A stretch of DNA of 64,000 nucleotides from Burkholderia sp. Bp9142. Lineage in GTDB: Bacteria; Pseudomonadota; Gammaproteobacteria; Burkholderiales; Burkholderiaceae. The stretch spans positions 124,001 to 188,000 of the forward strand of contig NZ_QTPP01000009.1 in NCBI RefSeq assembly GCF_003853415.1, given 5' to 3'. Numbering within the stretch: position 1 is the stretch's first letter; every line of letters begins with the position of its first letter. The notes beneath the pieces were generated by a model. It ran no database searches. It worked only from the letters and a program-made list of their open reading frames with translations, and was not told the DNA's origin. Below are positions 17,375 to 26,696 of this stretch, piece after piece. A program made the translations under genes and the position numbers.

Positions 17375-17886
17375 GGCGGGTCACGAAGCGAAAACGGAGC
17401 AGCCGCCAGTATCGCAGGAATGACGGGGCGGCCGCGGATGGACGGTGCCGGGCGGGGACGACCTCGACGGCGGCGTTCGATGCGGGCAACCGGTCAATTC
17501 GCGCAGCGGATTCGCGGCCCGATGACGACCGTCGAATCCGGCCCCGAATCGCGCGGGGGCCGCGTCCCTCTTGAATTGTCGGCGTCTTGTCTCGAATTTG
17601 TAATCGTTCATTACGGAGGCGTGCACGCCATGCTTGCCGGATCCGGTAAGACTGACCGGCCGGTGCGTCGCGATTTTGCTGGTCGGACGGAATCGCGCGA
17701 TCCGCAAGGGGGATCGCGAGGCCGGGCAGCCCTGCCGCACGGTGGCTGCAGCCGGGTGGAATTGCAATTTGCAACAAATGCGCAATACGCGCGGGGCGGG
17801 TTTTCGCTACATTGCTTGCATGCGACGTGCATGCCCGCCGTTGCCGACAGGAGCGCACAAATTACCGCTCCAGCAGGAGAATCGAA
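17375..17886. other. 512-base intergenic region
   Basis: The divergent promoters of the DUF2520 gene and the Tyr/Pro-rich secreted-protein gene must be here. The segment 17759-17830 is comparatively A/T-rich and includes TTGCAATTTGCAA, two copies of a self-complementary hexamer in tandem (around 17762-17774). No coding frame looks real. Confidence 0.5.
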
Positions 17887-18186
17887 GTGAAAAAGCTCAT
17901 TCCGTTCATCGCCGCCGCTGCGCTGGGCCTGGGTGCCGCGAGCGCCGCGCAGGCTCACGTGTCGATCGGGGTCGGCATCGGCGTCCCGGTCGCACCTGCG
18001 TATCCCGTGTATGCGGCGCCGCCGCCCGTGTACTACGCACCGCCGCCCCCGCCCGTGTATTACGCGCCGGCGCCGGCCTACTATGCGCCGCCCGCCGTGG
18101 TCGTCGGCGGCTATGGTGGCTACTACGGTCGTCCGTACTGGCGTCATGGTTACGGCGGCTGGGGTCACCATGGCTGGCGTCGTTGA
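17887..18186 (+). CDS. small secreted Pro/Tyr/Gly/His-rich protein
   Basis: A 99-residue exported protein starting at GTG 17887, preceded by CAGGAGA. A clear signal peptide (KKLIPFIAAAALGLGAASAAQA) is followed by low-complexity sequence: repeated PPPVYYAPPP units and a Gly/Tyr/His/Trp-rich tail (GGYGGYYGRPYWRHGYGGW). Similar PXPV-type proteins are widespread in Burkholderia, but their function is unknown; envelope or metal-binding roles have been suggested because of the His and Tyr. A strong terminator follows at 18222-18260, so it is monocistronic. Confidence 0.82.
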   Translation: MKKLIPFIAAAALGLGAASAAQAHVSIGVGIGVPVAPAYPVYAAPPPVYYAPPPPPVYYAPAPAYYAPPAVVVGGYGGYYGRPYWRHGYGGWGHHGWRR

Positions 18187-18221
18187 CGCATTCCGCGCGG
18201 CGGCCTGACCGCGCGCGGCAA

Positions 18222-18260
18222 AACGGCGCAACGTCCCTCGCGGGGCGTTGCGCCGTTGTT
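18222..18260. terminator. intrinsic terminator after the Pro/Tyr-rich gene
   Basis: AACGGCGCAACG (18222-18233) pairs perfectly with CGTTGCGCCGTT (18246-18257), followed by GTTCATTT. It lies between convergent genes and may also serve the LysE-family gene from the other side, where the stem is followed by TTTGCC. Confidence 0.82.
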
Positions 18261-18289
18261 CATTTGGGGCGCGGCTCGGCGCGCGACGG

Positions 18290-18961
18290 TCACACCGCGT
18301 GGACGATCAGGTCGCGATAGCCGCCGACGATCACGCTGTACGAGAAATACGCGAACAGCAGCGCCGACGCGACATGGCACACGCGCATCAGCCCCGCGCC
18401 CGCGCGCTTGCGGCCCTGGCTCGCGAGCGTGCACATGAAGAGCGTCCACGCGAGGCCGCCGAGGAAGAATCCGGACAGGAACACCGATGCCGTCGCCGGC
18501 GTGGTCGCGCCGGCTTTCGCGATCAGCGCGCCACCGACCGCCGCGAACCACAGGATCGCGCTCGGCGACGACATCGCGAGCAGCATCCCGCGCATGAAGC
18601 TGCGCCGCGCGCTGGCCCGCGGCTGCGGCGTGTCGTCCGCAGCGGCATCATCGGCGCCGCCGGCCGGGGCGAGCGCTTCGCGTGCCATCTTCCACGTGAG
18701 GAACAGCAGCACCGCACCGCCGCCGATCCAGACGATCCAGCGCACGGCCTCGAACTGCAGCAGCACGGCCATGCCCGCGAGCGCGAGCGCCGCGTAGACG
18801 AGATCGCCGACGCACGAGCCGATGCCGAGCCAGAAGCCCGGCCGGAAGCCGTGCGACAGCGTCAGCGACAGCATCGCGACGTTGACGAGGCCGATGTCGA
18901 GACACAGCGACAGCGACAGGAAGAATCCGTCGGACAGCATCGAGGCGGGAGGAAAGCTCAT
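18290..18961 (-). CDS. LysE/RhtB-family amino-acid exporter
   Basis: A 223-residue inner-membrane protein of the LysE superfamily with about six hydrophobic segments. The conserved start (FFLSLSLCLDIGLVNVAML), the GFRPGFWLGIGSCVGD loop and SPSAILWFAAVGG match the family. A longer than usual cytoplasmic loop rich in Ala, Asp and Pro lies in the middle. It probably exports an amino acid or related metabolite; the substrate cannot be read from sequence. It begins 34 bases after the ubiD stop on the same strand, so it could be cotranscribed with ubiD. Confidence 0.82.
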   Translation of the reverse strand: MSFPPASMLSDGFFLSLSLCLDIGLVNVAMLSLTLSHGFRPGFWLGIGSCVGDLVYAALALAGMAVLLQFEAVRWIVWIGGGAVLLFLTWKMAREALAPAGGADDAAADDTPQPRASARRSFMRGMLLAMSSPSAILWFAAVGGALIAKAGATTPATASVFLSGFFLGGLAWTLFMCTLASQGRKRAGAGLMRVCHVASALLFAYFSYSVIVGGYRDLIVHAV

Positions 18962-18995
18962 CGTCGTGCCTGCCGGGTGCGTTCAACGCGCGGAC

Positions 18996-20552
18996 TCACA
19001 GGCCGATCTCCTGCCAGAGCCGGTCGACGCGCGCCTTCACGGCGGCGTCCATCTCGATCGGGCGGCCCCATTCGCGGTTCGTCTCGCCGGGCCACTTGTT
19101 GGTCGCGTCGAGCCCCATCTTCGAGCCGAGGCCCGGGACGGGCGACGCGAAGTCGAGATAGTCGATCGGCGTGCTGTCGACCATCACGGTGTCGCGCACG
19201 GGGTCGACGCGCGTCGTGATCGCCCAGATCACCTCATTCCAGTCGCGGATGTTCACGTCCTCGTCGACGACCACGATGAACTTCGTATACATGAACTGCC
19301 GCAGGAAGCTCCACACGCCGAACATCACGCGCTTCGCATGGCCCGCATAGCTCTTCTTCATCTGGACGATGGCCATCCGGTAGCTGCAGCCTTCCGGCGG
19401 AAGGTAGAAGTCGGTGATCTCGGTGAACTGCTTCTGCAGCAGCGGCACGAACACCTCGTTGAGCGCGACGCCGAGCACGGCCGGCTCGTCGGGCGGCTTG
19501 CCCGTATAGGTCGAGTGATAGATCGCGTCGCGGCGCATCGTGATGCGCTCGACGGTGAACACCGGAAACCACTCCTGCTCGTTGTAGTAGCCGGTGTGGT
19601 CGCCGTACGGGCCTTCGAGCGCGTGCTCGTACGCGGCGGCCGCGTTGCCGGCCGGACGCGGCGGTGCGCCGGCGGCGGCAGGGGCGGGCGTGCCTTCCTG
19701 CGGATGGATGAAGCCTTCGAGCACGATTTCCGCGCGGGCGGGGACCTGCAGCGTGTCGACGCCGGGCGTCAGGCACTTCGCGAGCTCGGTGCGGCTGCCG
19801 CGCAGCAGGCCGGCGAACTGGTATTCGGACAGCGAATCGGGCACGGGCGTCACCGCGCCGAGCGTCGTGGCCGGATCCGCGCCGAGCACGACCGCGACCG
19901 GATACGGCTTGCCGGGGTTCTTCAGCGCGAATTCGCGGAAGTCCAGCGCACCGCCGCGATGCGCGAGCCAGCGCATGATCAGCTTGTTGCGGCCGATCAG
20001 CTGCTGACGGTAGATGCCGAGGTTCTGGCGCGGCTTGTTCGGCCCGCGCGTGACCGTGAGGCCCCACGTGACGAGCGGCCCCGCGTCGCCGGGCCAGCAG
20101 GTCTGGATCGGCAGCTTGTGCAGATCGACGTCGGCGCCTTCCCAGACGATCTCCTGGCACGGCGGCGACGATACCGATTTCGGCGCCATGTCCCACACGG
20201 CCTTCGCGAGCGACAGCAGCTTGCCGGCGTCCTTGAGGCTCTTCGGCGGATCCGGCTCCTTCAGCGCGGACAGCAGCCGCCCGAGCTCGCGCAGCGAGCC
20301 CAGCGCGGCCTCGTCGCCTGCATCGACGCCCATCCCGAGCGCGACGCGGCGCGGCGTGCCGAACAGGTTGCCGAGTACCGGGAACGCATTGCCGGGCGGC
20401 GCGTTGAACAGCAGCGCCGGGCCGCCCGCGCGCAACACACGGTCGCACAGCTCGGTCATTTCGAGCACGGGCGACACGGGTTGCGTGACGCGCCGCAGTT
20501 CGCCGAGCGCCTCGAGGCGCTGGATGAAATCACGTAAGTCTTTGTATTTCAT
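18996..20552 (-). CDS. ubiD: UbiD, prenylated-FMN-dependent 4-hydroxy-3-polyprenylbenzoate decarboxylase
   Basis: UbiD decarboxylates 4-hydroxy-3-octaprenylbenzoate in ubiquinone synthesis, using prenylated FMN made by UbiX. The protein has 518 residues, close to E. coli UbiD at 497. The start [19 protein letters not shown] is typical. Family segments include [32 protein letters not shown] with catalytic acidic residues, and the C-terminal [21 protein letters not shown] (pieces) metal/UbiD tail. An insertion of about 20 Ala/Pro/Gly residues near residue 290 is not conserved. The start is well placed by homology. Confidence 0.95.
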   Translation of the reverse strand: MKYKDLRDFIQRLEALGELRRVTQPVSPVLEMTELCDRVLRAGGPALLFNAPPGNAFPVLGNLFGTPRRVALGMGVDAGDEAALGSLRELGRLLSALKEPDPPKSLKDAGKLLSLAKAVWDMAPKSVSSPPCQEIVWEGADVDLHKLPIQTCWPGDAGPLVTWGLTVTRGPNKPRQNLGIYRQQLIGRNKLIMRWLAHRGGALDFREFALKNPGKPYPVAVVLGADPATTLGAVTPVPDSLSEYQFAGLLRGSRTELAKCLTPGVDTLQVPARAEIVLEGFIHPQEGTPAPAAAGAPPRPAGNAAAAYEHALEGPYGDHTGYYNEQEWFPVFTVERITMRRDAIYHSTYTGKPPDEPAVLGVALNEVFVPLLQKQFTEITDFYLPPEGCSYRMAIVQMKKSYAGHAKRVMFGVWSFLRQFMYTKFIVVVDEDVNIRDWNEVIWAITTRVDPVRDTVMVDSTPIDYLDFASPVPGLGSKMGLDATNKWPGETNREWGRPIEMDAAVKARVDRLWQEIGL

Positions 20553-20743
20553 GAAGAAGGTCCGGGCCGCCCGCGGGGCGGGCAGCGATGGGCGGGCGCA
20601 GCGGCTGGCTGCGGCCCCGAATCGACCGACGATTTTACCCGGGCCGCCGCGCGCACGCCCGGCACAGAAAAAAGTCGATCACGCGCGGAGCCCCTGCGGC
20701 AGAGGGCTCGCGATCTGAAGGGCGACTCAAAATTACTTTTTGT

Positions 20744-20794
20744 TATAATTTGGAGGTTTTATAGTGTTGACGATCTATAAAACCCTGCTAGAAT
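20744..20794 (+). promoter_or_regulatory. sigma70-type promoter with 10-bp inverted repeat (operator candidate)
   Basis: TTGACG (20767-20772) and TAGAAT (20789-20794) are separated by 16 bases. The -35 lies inside the spacer of a perfect inverted repeat, GGTTTTATAG (20755-20764) and CTATAAAACC (20775-20784). A separate perfect TATAAT occurs at 20744-20749. Binding of a repressor to the inverted repeat would block the promoter, which is inference. Confidence 0.6.
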
Positions 20795-20914
20795 CCGCTC
20801 ACATTGGCTGCAGGGTAAAAGGCTTCGAGCCGCCAATCACCGATCTTTGACGCAGCGCGTCACCGTCCGCCGAAACCTGCACGGCGTATTCGACGGCCTT
20901 TGTCGTAGTCCCAG

Positions 20915-20940
20915 CCAGCGCCACCAGACGCTGGTTTTTT
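20915..20940 (+). terminator. terminator-like hairpin inside the leader
   Basis: CCAGCG (20915-20920) pairs with CGCTGG (20929-20934) over an 8-base loop and is followed directly by six T residues. The stem is short, so it could be a weak terminator, an attenuator, or the 3' end of a roughly 140-nt RNA. Confidence 0.45.
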
Positions 20941-21148
20941 GCGTGGGTGCCACCGCGTATGCCCGCCTCGCCCAGTGTGCGAAGGTGCCGGCCTTCTTAC
21001 ACCGTGGCCTCGAACGGTACTTATACCGTTTCCCCGATGCTTGCGCGTCCCAACCAAGGCGTGCGGCGTCGTGATTCCGCGGCGCGTTTTCTGTCTCGCC
21101 ATCGAGCTGAGCGAGCCGCACGAGTCATGTTCATGGGAGATGATCTGA

Positions 21149-22273
21149 ATGAACGCTTGGTTATCGTGGCGTCCCAGTGAGCAGCATGCGCAGTTCGTGC
21201 GCAACATGCTGCGTCGCGGGACGCGTGTCAGTCACCACCTTTTCAGCGTTGTCGGCTGTTGCGCTGTCGCGGTCGCGCTTGCCCTGTGGCTGCTGCCGAC
21301 CGTGCGCGGGAACCTCGCCGCGAAGCTGATGCCGGTCGTATCCGCGGCCGTGCAGGCCGGTCCGGCCCGTCTGCTGACCGGTCATCCGCTGCCGAACTTC
21401 GCGCCTGCCGGCGCGCAGCCGCAGCAGGAAGACGCCCCCGAAACGGACGCGCTCGCCGTCGGTCTCGACGTCGCGCCGGAAACCGCCGCGCAGAACGATG
21501 CGTCCGATCCGGCTCGCAACGGCCCGTCGCCCGTCGCGCTCGCGAAACTGATCCCGACCCAGCGGGTCCCGGCCGATGCGCGCGACGATCGTGCGCTCGC
21601 GTCGAACCGCGGACAGGCGCTCGTCGCCACCTACCTGTCGCGCCGTTACCGGGTCGCGCAGGAGCCGGTCGGCCAGCTCGTCAAGGCTGCGTTCCAGACC
21701 GGCCACGACGTCGGCCTCGATCCGCTGCTGCTGCTGTCCGTGATGGCGATCGAATCGGGCTTCAACCCGTACGCGGAAAGCGGCGTCGGCGCGCAAGGCC
21801 TGATGCAGGTCATGTCGAAGGTCCATTCCGACAAGTTCGAGTATTTCGGCGGTACCGATACTGCGCTGCAACCGCTCGCGAACCTGCAGGTCGGCGCGCT
21901 GGTGCTGAAGGACTGCATCGCCCGCGGCGGCTCGCTCGCGAACGGCCTGCGCCTGTACAACGGCTCGACCAATCCGGACGACACCGTCTACGGCTCGAAG
22001 GTCATGGCCGAGCGCGGCCGTCTGCGCGACGTCGCGCGTGGCCGCAGCGTGCCGACCAACGCGCCGCAGGCGCCGGCCCAGCCGTCGAAGCCGATCGTGA
22101 CCGCGGCCGTGACGGCAGCGGCAGGCGGCGCGAAGCGCGTGCACGCGACGCTCGACGCCGCGCAACCGATCACCGCGAAGGCCGCTGCCGCGCCGAAGGG
22201 CGCCCCGCAGGACGACGCGAGCGTCGACACCGCGAAGCCGTCGCACGGCGACCACTCGGAACTCGGCGCGTAA
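21149..22273 (+). CDS. lytic transglycosylase with SLT domain
   Basis: A 374-residue protein that should cleave peptidoglycan glycan strands to 1,6-anhydromuropeptides. One N-terminal membrane segment (SVVGCCAVAVALALWLLP, about residues 32-50) anchors it in the inner membrane. The SLT domain begins near residue 170; the catalytic Glu is in MAIESGFNPYAES, followed by GAQGLMQVM and LRLYNGS. The C-terminal 90 residues are Ala/Pro/Lys-rich and disordered. GGGAGA is placed 8 bases before the ATG. A long leader precedes it and a strong terminator follows at 22312-22344. Confidence 0.88.
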   Translation: MNAWLSWRPSEQHAQFVRNMLRRGTRVSHHLFSVVGCCAVAVALALWLLPTVRGNLAAKLMPVVSAAVQAGPARLLTGHPLPNFAPAGAQPQQEDAPETDALAVGLDVAPETAAQNDASDPARNGPSPVALAKLIPTQRVPADARDDRALASNRGQALVATYLSRRYRVAQEPVGQLVKAAFQTGHDVGLDPLLLLSVMAIESGFNPYAESGVGAQGLMQVMSKVHSDKFEYFGGTDTALQPLANLQVGALVLKDCIARGGSLANGLRLYNGSTNPDDTVYGSKVMAERGRLRDVARGRSVPTNAPQAPAQPSKPIVTAAVTAAAGGAKRVHATLDAAQPITAKAAAAPKGAPQDDASVDTAKPSHGDHSELGA

Positions 22274-22311
22274 CGCCACGCCGCGCCGCGCCGCGCCGGC
22301 CGGACCCAAGC

Positions 22312-22344
22312 AAAAGGCACCCGATTTCGGGTGCCTTTTCTTAT
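22312..22344. terminator. intrinsic terminator, lytic transglycosylase / aminotransferase
   Basis: AAAAGGCACCCG (22312-22323) pairs with CGGGTGCCTTTT (22328-22339) around a four-base loop and is followed by CTTATT. The A-tract on the left makes it work for the convergent aminotransferase gene as well. Confidence 0.9.
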
Positions 22345-22394
22345 TGCGCGGACGGAAACGGCCTGGCACGCCGGCCGGGAAGGCCGGCCGCGCG

Positions 22395-23591
22395 TCAGTG
22401 CTGGCCGAACAGCGTCGCGAGCCGCTCGACGGCCTCTTCGAGGCGCGTGTAAGCGGTCGCATAGGACAGCCGGATATAGTCGCGCGGCGCATGGACGCCG
22501 AAATCCATGCCCGGCACCAGCACGACGCCTGCGTCGTGCAGCATCGCCTGCGTGAGCGCCGCGCTGTCGCCGGCCGCCGGATGGGCGACGCCGCCGCAGT
22601 GCGCATACACGTAGAACGCGCCGTCCGGCATTACGGGTACCGTGAAGCCGAGCCGTTCGAGCGCCGGCGCGATGAAGTCGCGGCGACGCTTGAATTCGAG
22701 GCGGCGCGCTTCGTAGATGTCGAGCGCCGCCGGTTCGAAGCATGCGAGCGCCGCGTGCTGCGCGAGCGCGGACGGGCAGATGAACAGGTTCTGCGACAGC
22801 TTTTCGAAGGTGCCGACGAGCGCGGGCGGCACGACCAGCCAGCCGAGTCGCCAGCCGGTCATGCTGAAGTACTTCGAGAAGCTGTTCACGGTGACGACAT
22901 CGTCGCCGAACGACAGCGCCGACACGGGCGCCGCGTCGTAGCTGAGCCCCTGGTAGATCTCGTCGACGATCGTGAAGCCGCCGCGTGCGCGCACGGCTTC
23001 GACGATCCGCTTCAGCTCGTCCGGCTCGAGCGACGTGCCGGTCGGGTTCGACGGCGACGCGAGCAGCACGCCGCGCGTGCGGCTGCCCCAGCGCGTGCGG
23101 ACATCGTCCGCGGTGAGCTGGAAGCGGGCTTCCGGGCCGCTTGGCACGAGCACCGGGCGGCCTTCGGCCGCCGCGACGAAGTGCCGGTTGCACGGATACG
23201 ACGGGTCGGGCATCAGCACCTCGTCGTCGCGGCCGACGAGCGCGAGGCATGCGAGCAGCAGCGCGGCCGACGCGCCGGCCGTGACGACGATCCGCTCGGG
23301 GCTGATCGTGAGGCCGTAGGCGCGCGCATAGTGCGCGGCGATCGCTTCGCGCAGCGGCGCGATGCCGAGCGCGCTCGTGTACTGCGTGACACCGCGGCGC
23401 AACGCGGCCGCGGCCGCCTCCACGACGGGCTCCGGCGCGGTGAAATCTGGTTCTCCGATGCCCATGTGGATAACATCGCGCCCGGAGGACTCGAGCCGCT
23501 GTGCCTCCTTCATCAGTTCCATCACGTAGAAGGGCTGGATCGCGTCGACGCGTGCGGCGAGCGTGACGAGCGAATCGGCGGTGGTATTCAT
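22395..23591 (-). CDS. pyridoxal-phosphate-dependent aminotransferase, class I
   Basis: A 398-residue fold-type I aminotransferase. The PLP lysine is K240 in SFSKYFSMTGWRLGW; SPSNPTG (about 179-185), DEIYQGLSYD and the C-terminal RLSYAT with the carboxylate-binding Arg are all present. It resembles the AlaA/YfdZ/aspartate-transaminase-like group; the amino donor cannot be determined by reading. It starts 71 bases after nusB on the same strand and may be the end of the rib-nusB transcription unit. Confidence 0.87.
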   Translation of the reverse strand: MNTTADSLVTLAARVDAIQPFYVMELMKEAQRLESSGRDVIHMGIGEPDFTAPEPVVEAAAAALRRGVTQYTSALGIAPLREAIAAHYARAYGLTISPERIVVTAGASAALLLACLALVGRDDEVLMPDPSYPCNRHFVAAAEGRPVLVPSGPEARFQLTADDVRTRWGSRTRGVLLASPSNPTGTSLEPDELKRIVEAVRARGGFTIVDEIYQGLSYDAAPVSALSFGDDVVTVNSFSKYFSMTGWRLGWLVVPPALVGTFEKLSQNLFICPSALAQHAALACFEPAALDIYEARRLEFKRRRDFIAPALERLGFTVPVMPDGAFYVYAHCGGVAHPAAGDSAALTQAMLHDAGVVLVPGMDFGVHAPRDYIRLSYATAYTRLEEAVERLATLFGQH

Positions 23592-23661
23592 CGGTCGGGC
23601 GGGGCGGGGAAGGGGAGGGAGAAGGAAAAACGGGCGCTTGCGCGCCCGTGTACAAAGGGAA

Positions 23662-24099
23662 TCAGCCGTTGCGGCGCGCCTGCGTTTCGGCGGGACGCAG
23701 CTTCGCGGCGAGCTTGTCGAGCACGCCGTTGACGTACTTGTAGCCGTCGGAGCCGCCGAACGTCTTCGCGAGTTCGACCGCTTCGTTGATGATCACGCGG
23801 TACGGCGTTTCGACATGATGCGTGAGCTCGAACGTCGCGATCAGCAGCACGGCGCGTTCGACCGGCGACAGCTGGTCGACCGGACGGTCCAGCGACGGCG
23901 TGAGCGCTTCGACGAGCGTCGCATGCTCGCGAATCACGCCGTGCAGGATCGCGTCGAGCAACTCCTTGTCGGCCTTGTCGTACCCGAGCGCGCCGCGCAG
24001 TTGCGCGTCGATCTCGCCGGTGGCCGCGTTCGACAGCAGCCACTGATACAGGCCCTGCGTCGCCAGCTCGCGCGATTGTCGGCGGGCGCTCTTCTTCAT
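23662..24099 (-). CDS. nusB: transcription antitermination factor NusB
   Basis: NusB binds BoxA RNA together with NusE (ribosomal protein S10) in ribosomal RNA antitermination. The 145-residue all-helical protein starts [20 protein letters not shown], an Arg-rich RNA-binding helix, and contains [22 protein letters not shown] and [13 protein letters not shown], the NusB signature. Its start codon overlaps the stop of ribH by four bases, implying translational coupling, the same order as in many proteobacteria. Confidence 0.96.
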   Translation of the reverse strand: MKKSARRQSRELATQGLYQWLLSNAATGEIDAQLRGALGYDKADKELLDAILHGVIREHATLVEALTPSLDRPVDQLSPVERAVLLIATFELTHHVETPYRVIINEAVELAKTFGGSDGYKYVNGVLDKLAAKLRPAETQARRNG

Positions 24100-24614
24100 G
24101 CGCGCTCCTCTTCGTCGTCTTCGTCTTCTTCTTCGTCTTCTTCGTCGTCGCCGAGCTGGTCGAGCGCCATCGTCAGGTTCGCCATCTCGACCGCGACGCG
24201 TGCGGCGTCACGACCCTTTTCGGTCATGCGCGCGACGGCTTGCTCGTCGTTTTCGGTCGTCAGGACCGCGTTGGCGATCGGCAGGTTGAAGTCGAGGCCG
24301 ATGCGGGTGATGCCCGCGCCGCTTTCGTTCGACACGAGTTCGAAGTGGTACGTCTCGCCGCGGATCACCGCGCCGAGCGCGATCAGTGCGTCGAACTGGC
24401 CGCTTTCCGCGAGCTTCTGCAGCGCGAGCGGGATTTCCAGCGCGCCGGGCACCGACACGAGCAGCACGTCTTCACCGGAGACGCCGAGGCGCTCGAGTTC
24501 TTCGACGCATGCATCGGCGAGGCCGTTGCAGACGGGTTCGTTGAAGCGGGATTGCACGATGCCGATACGCAGGCCGTCGCCTTCGAGATTCGGTTGGTAT
24601 TGTCCGATTTCCAT
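24096..24614 (-). CDS. ribH: 6,7-dimethyl-8-ribityllumazine synthase
   Basis: RibH condenses 5-amino-6-ribitylaminouracil with 3,4-dihydroxy-2-butanone 4-phosphate in riboflavin synthesis. The protein has 172 residues; typical enzymes are about 155. The core motifs [44 protein letters not shown] with the catalytic His, and [10 protein letters not shown] are intact. The extra length is a C-terminal tail of about 16 residues almost entirely Asp and Glu, encoded by GAA/GAC-rich repeats at about 24106-24160. It sits between ribBA and nusB with tight spacing. Confidence 0.96.
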   Translation of the reverse strand: MEIGQYQPNLEGDGLRIGIVQSRFNEPVCNGLADACVEELERLGVSGEDVLLVSVPGALEIPLALQKLAESGQFDALIALGAVIRGETYHFELVSNESGAGITRIGLDFNLPIANAVLTTENDEQAVARMTEKGRDAARVAVEMANLTMALDQLGDDEEDEEEDEDDEEERA

Positions 24615-24667
24615 GATCTGGTCCGTGGTGTGGATGAACGGTTATAGGGCGAAAGCGCCGTGGCGGG

Positions 24668-25810
24668 TTACGCGTTGGACGCCGGGCAGGACTTGGCTTC
24701 GCCGCCGGGCATCGGAATGAAGCCCGTGACTTCGAGGCCGTAGCCGGACATGCTGCCCAGCTTGCGCGGATTCGACAGCACCTGCATCTTGGCGACGCCG
24801 ACATCGCGCAGGATCTGCGCGCCGATGCCGAACGTCTTGAAATCGACCGGCCGGCGCTTCAGCGCAGCGGCCTTTTCTTCCTCGTCGAACGCCTTGAAGA
24901 CGTCGATCAGATGTTCCTTCGTGTCGCCGCAGTTGAGCAGCACGATCACGCCGAGGTCGCGTTGCGCGATGTCGCGCATCGCCGCGTCGAGCGTCCACGA
25001 GTGCGTCGAGATGCCCGTCTCGAGCAGGTCGAGGACCGACAGCGGCTCGTGCACGCGCACGGGCGTATCGACGTCGGGCGACGGCGTGCCGCGCACCAGC
25101 GCGATGTGCGGCGAGCCGCTCGGCTGGTCGCGGTACAGCACGGCGCGGAACGTGCCGTGCGCGGTCTGCATCGTGCGCTCGGCGATCCGCTCGATGATCG
25201 ATTCGGTGCGGCTGCGGTACTGGATCAGGTCGGCGATCGTGCCGATCTTCAGGCCGTGTTCCTTCGCGAACTCGAGCAGGTCGGGCAGGCGCGCCATCGT
25301 GCCGTCGTCCTTGATGACCTCGCAGATCACCGCGGCCGGCGTGAGCCCGGCGAGCGCGGTGAAGTCGCAGCCGGCCTCGGTGTGGCCGGCGCGCACGAGC
25401 ACGCCGCCCGGCTGCGCCATGATCGGGAACACGTGGCCCGGCTGCACGATGTGCTCGGGGCGGACGTCGTGCGCGACCGCCGTGGCGATCGTGTGCGCGC
25501 GGTCGGCGGCCGAGATGCCGGTCGTCACGCCTTCGGCCGCTTCGATGCTGACCGTGAACGCAGTGCCGTACTGGGTGCCGTTGCGGTAGGTCATCAGCGG
25601 CAGGTGCAGCTGCTTGCAGCGTTCCTGCGTCAACGTCAGACAAATCAGGCCGCGGCCGTACCTGGCCATGAAGTTGATCGCTTCCGGCGTGACGAATTCG
25701 GCGGCGATCACGAGGTCGCCTTCGTTTTCGCGGTCTTCTTCGTCGACCAGGATCACCATCCGGCCGGCTTTCAACTCCGCGATGATGTCGAGCGTGGAGG
25801 CGAGCGTCAT
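24668..25810 (-). CDS. ribB: 3,4-dihydroxy-2-butanone-4-phosphate synthase with degenerate GTP cyclohydrolase II domain (RibBX-like)
   Basis: The N-terminal domain (about 1-200) is a full DHBP synthase: [16 protein letters not shown] (residues 23-38), TGISAADRA and GHTEAGCDF (142-150) are present. It makes 3,4-dihydroxy-2-butanone 4-phosphate from ribulose 5-phosphate. The C-terminal half (about 205-380) aligns with GTP cyclohydrolase II but lacks the zinc ligands: where CX10CXC is expected, residues 251-275 read [16 protein letters not shown] and on, with no Cys. Hence GTP cyclohydrolase activity is unlikely, and RibA must be supplied elsewhere. It lies 53 bases upstream of ribH. Confidence 0.92.
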   Translation of the reverse strand: MTLASTLDIIAELKAGRMVILVDEEDRENEGDLVIAAEFVTPEAINFMARYGRGLICLTLTQERCKQLHLPLMTYRNGTQYGTAFTVSIEAAEGVTTGISAADRAHTIATAVAHDVRPEHIVQPGHVFPIMAQPGGVLVRAGHTEAGCDFTALAGLTPAAVICEVIKDDGTMARLPDLLEFAKEHGLKIGTIADLIQYRSRTESIIERIAERTMQTAHGTFRAVLYRDQPSGSPHIALVRGTPSPDVDTPVRVHEPLSVLDLLETGISTHSWTLDAAMRDIAQRDLGVIVLLNCGDTKEHLIDVFKAFDEEEKAAALKRRPVDFKTFGIGAQILRDVGVAKMQVLSNPRKLGSMSGYGLEVTGFIPMPGGEAKSCPASNA

Positions 25811-25997
25811 AAGGGGGCGAGAAAGAGGAAAGTGCGTATTTTACGCCAGCCGGACGGCGTTTCGGCTGGCACCGGCTGTGCGCGGCCGGCGAGCGCGCCG
25901 GAAAGCGGTGCGACCGGCCTGCGAGGCGGGCCTGCACGGGCCGCCGCGGCACGCCCGAGGACGGGCGGCAGCAGGTCGGCCCGGGCGCGGCCGTGCG

Positions 25998-26516
25998 TCA
26001 CGCGTGCTCGTTGCGGCCGCCGAGGTAGTCGAGCTTGCCGAGTTCGACGCCGCTGTGGCGCAGGATGTCGTACGCGGTCGTCACGTGGAAGAAGAAGTTG
26101 GGCAGCACGAAGTTCAGCAGGTACGACTGCCCGGTGAACTCGATCGGGCCGACCCGCATTTTCAGTACGACCTGGCGCGCTTCGCTGCCGTCGATCTGCG
26201 CGGCCTCGAAGCTCTTCAGATAGTCGATCGTCTTCTGGATGCGTGCATGCAGTTCGTCGAACGTCTGCTCGACGTCCGGATAGCTCGGGATGTCGACGCC
26301 GGCGAGCCGCGCGGCGCAGCCCTTGGCCGTGTCGGTCGCGATGTACACCTGGCGGACGAGCGGCAGCATGTCCGGATAGAGGCGCGCGCCGATGAACACC
26401 GACGGGTCGATCTGCTTCTCGGCCGCATGCGCCTGCGCCTTGCCGAGGATGTGCTGCAGGTTGGTGAGGCCGCGGATCAGGACGGGCAGCGAAGCCTGGT
26501 ACATCGAGATGGACAT
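25998..26516 (-). CDS. DUF1993 domain protein
   Basis: A 172-residue soluble protein of the DUF1993 family, a DinB-like four-helix fold of unknown function. Characteristic segments are [18 protein letters not shown] at the start, [20 protein letters not shown], and [32 protein letters not shown] at the end (given in part). Its start has AGGAGT upstream. It lies inside the riboflavin gene series, between ribE and ribBA, but nothing in the sequence links it to flavin chemistry; it may simply be carried in the same transcription unit. Confidence 0.84.
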   Translation of the reverse strand: MSISMYQASLPVLIRGLTNLQHILGKAQAHAAEKQIDPSVFIGARLYPDMLPLVRQVYIATDTAKGCAARLAGVDIPSYPDVEQTFDELHARIQKTIDYLKSFEAAQIDGSEARQVVLKMRVGPIEFTGQSYLLNFVLPNFFFHVTTAYDILRHSGVELGKLDYLGGRNEHA

Positions 26517-26696
26517 GGAACGACTCCTGGAGGAAAAGGGGCAGCCGGTACGCGGCGCACCGTGCGTCGCGGCGCCGAATCCGCTGCCGTTGCATCTTAG
26601 CGCGACGGGATGACTCGTGCGCGTCGTTGGCCGTCAGGCCAGGTGTCGGGCCGAACCGCCGGCCGCCATTCCATGTCCGGGGGCGCAGCCGCCCGC

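Larger units (their letters stand above)
20553..21148 (+). other. 596-base region with promoter and about 350-base leader of the lytic transglycosylase gene
   Basis: No protein-like frame is convincing. The region holds an extended promoter area at 20740-20794 and a short hairpin plus T6 at 20915-20940. If transcription starts near 20801, the leader before the ATG at 21149 is about 350 bases, long enough for an attenuator or for a small RNA ending at 20940. The leader matches no riboswitch class I know. Confidence 0.55.

Noticed and set aside
20847-21074. 75-codon frame in the leader of the lytic transglycosylase gene
   Set aside because: No ribosome site before its ATG, no family features, and it runs through the hairpin-T6 element; more likely non-coding leader.
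25811-25997. FMN riboswitch before ribBA
   Set aside because: The conserved RFN pieces (such as GGGTGAAATTCCC and the GAGTCCG block) are absent here and also upstream of hemL and ribE.
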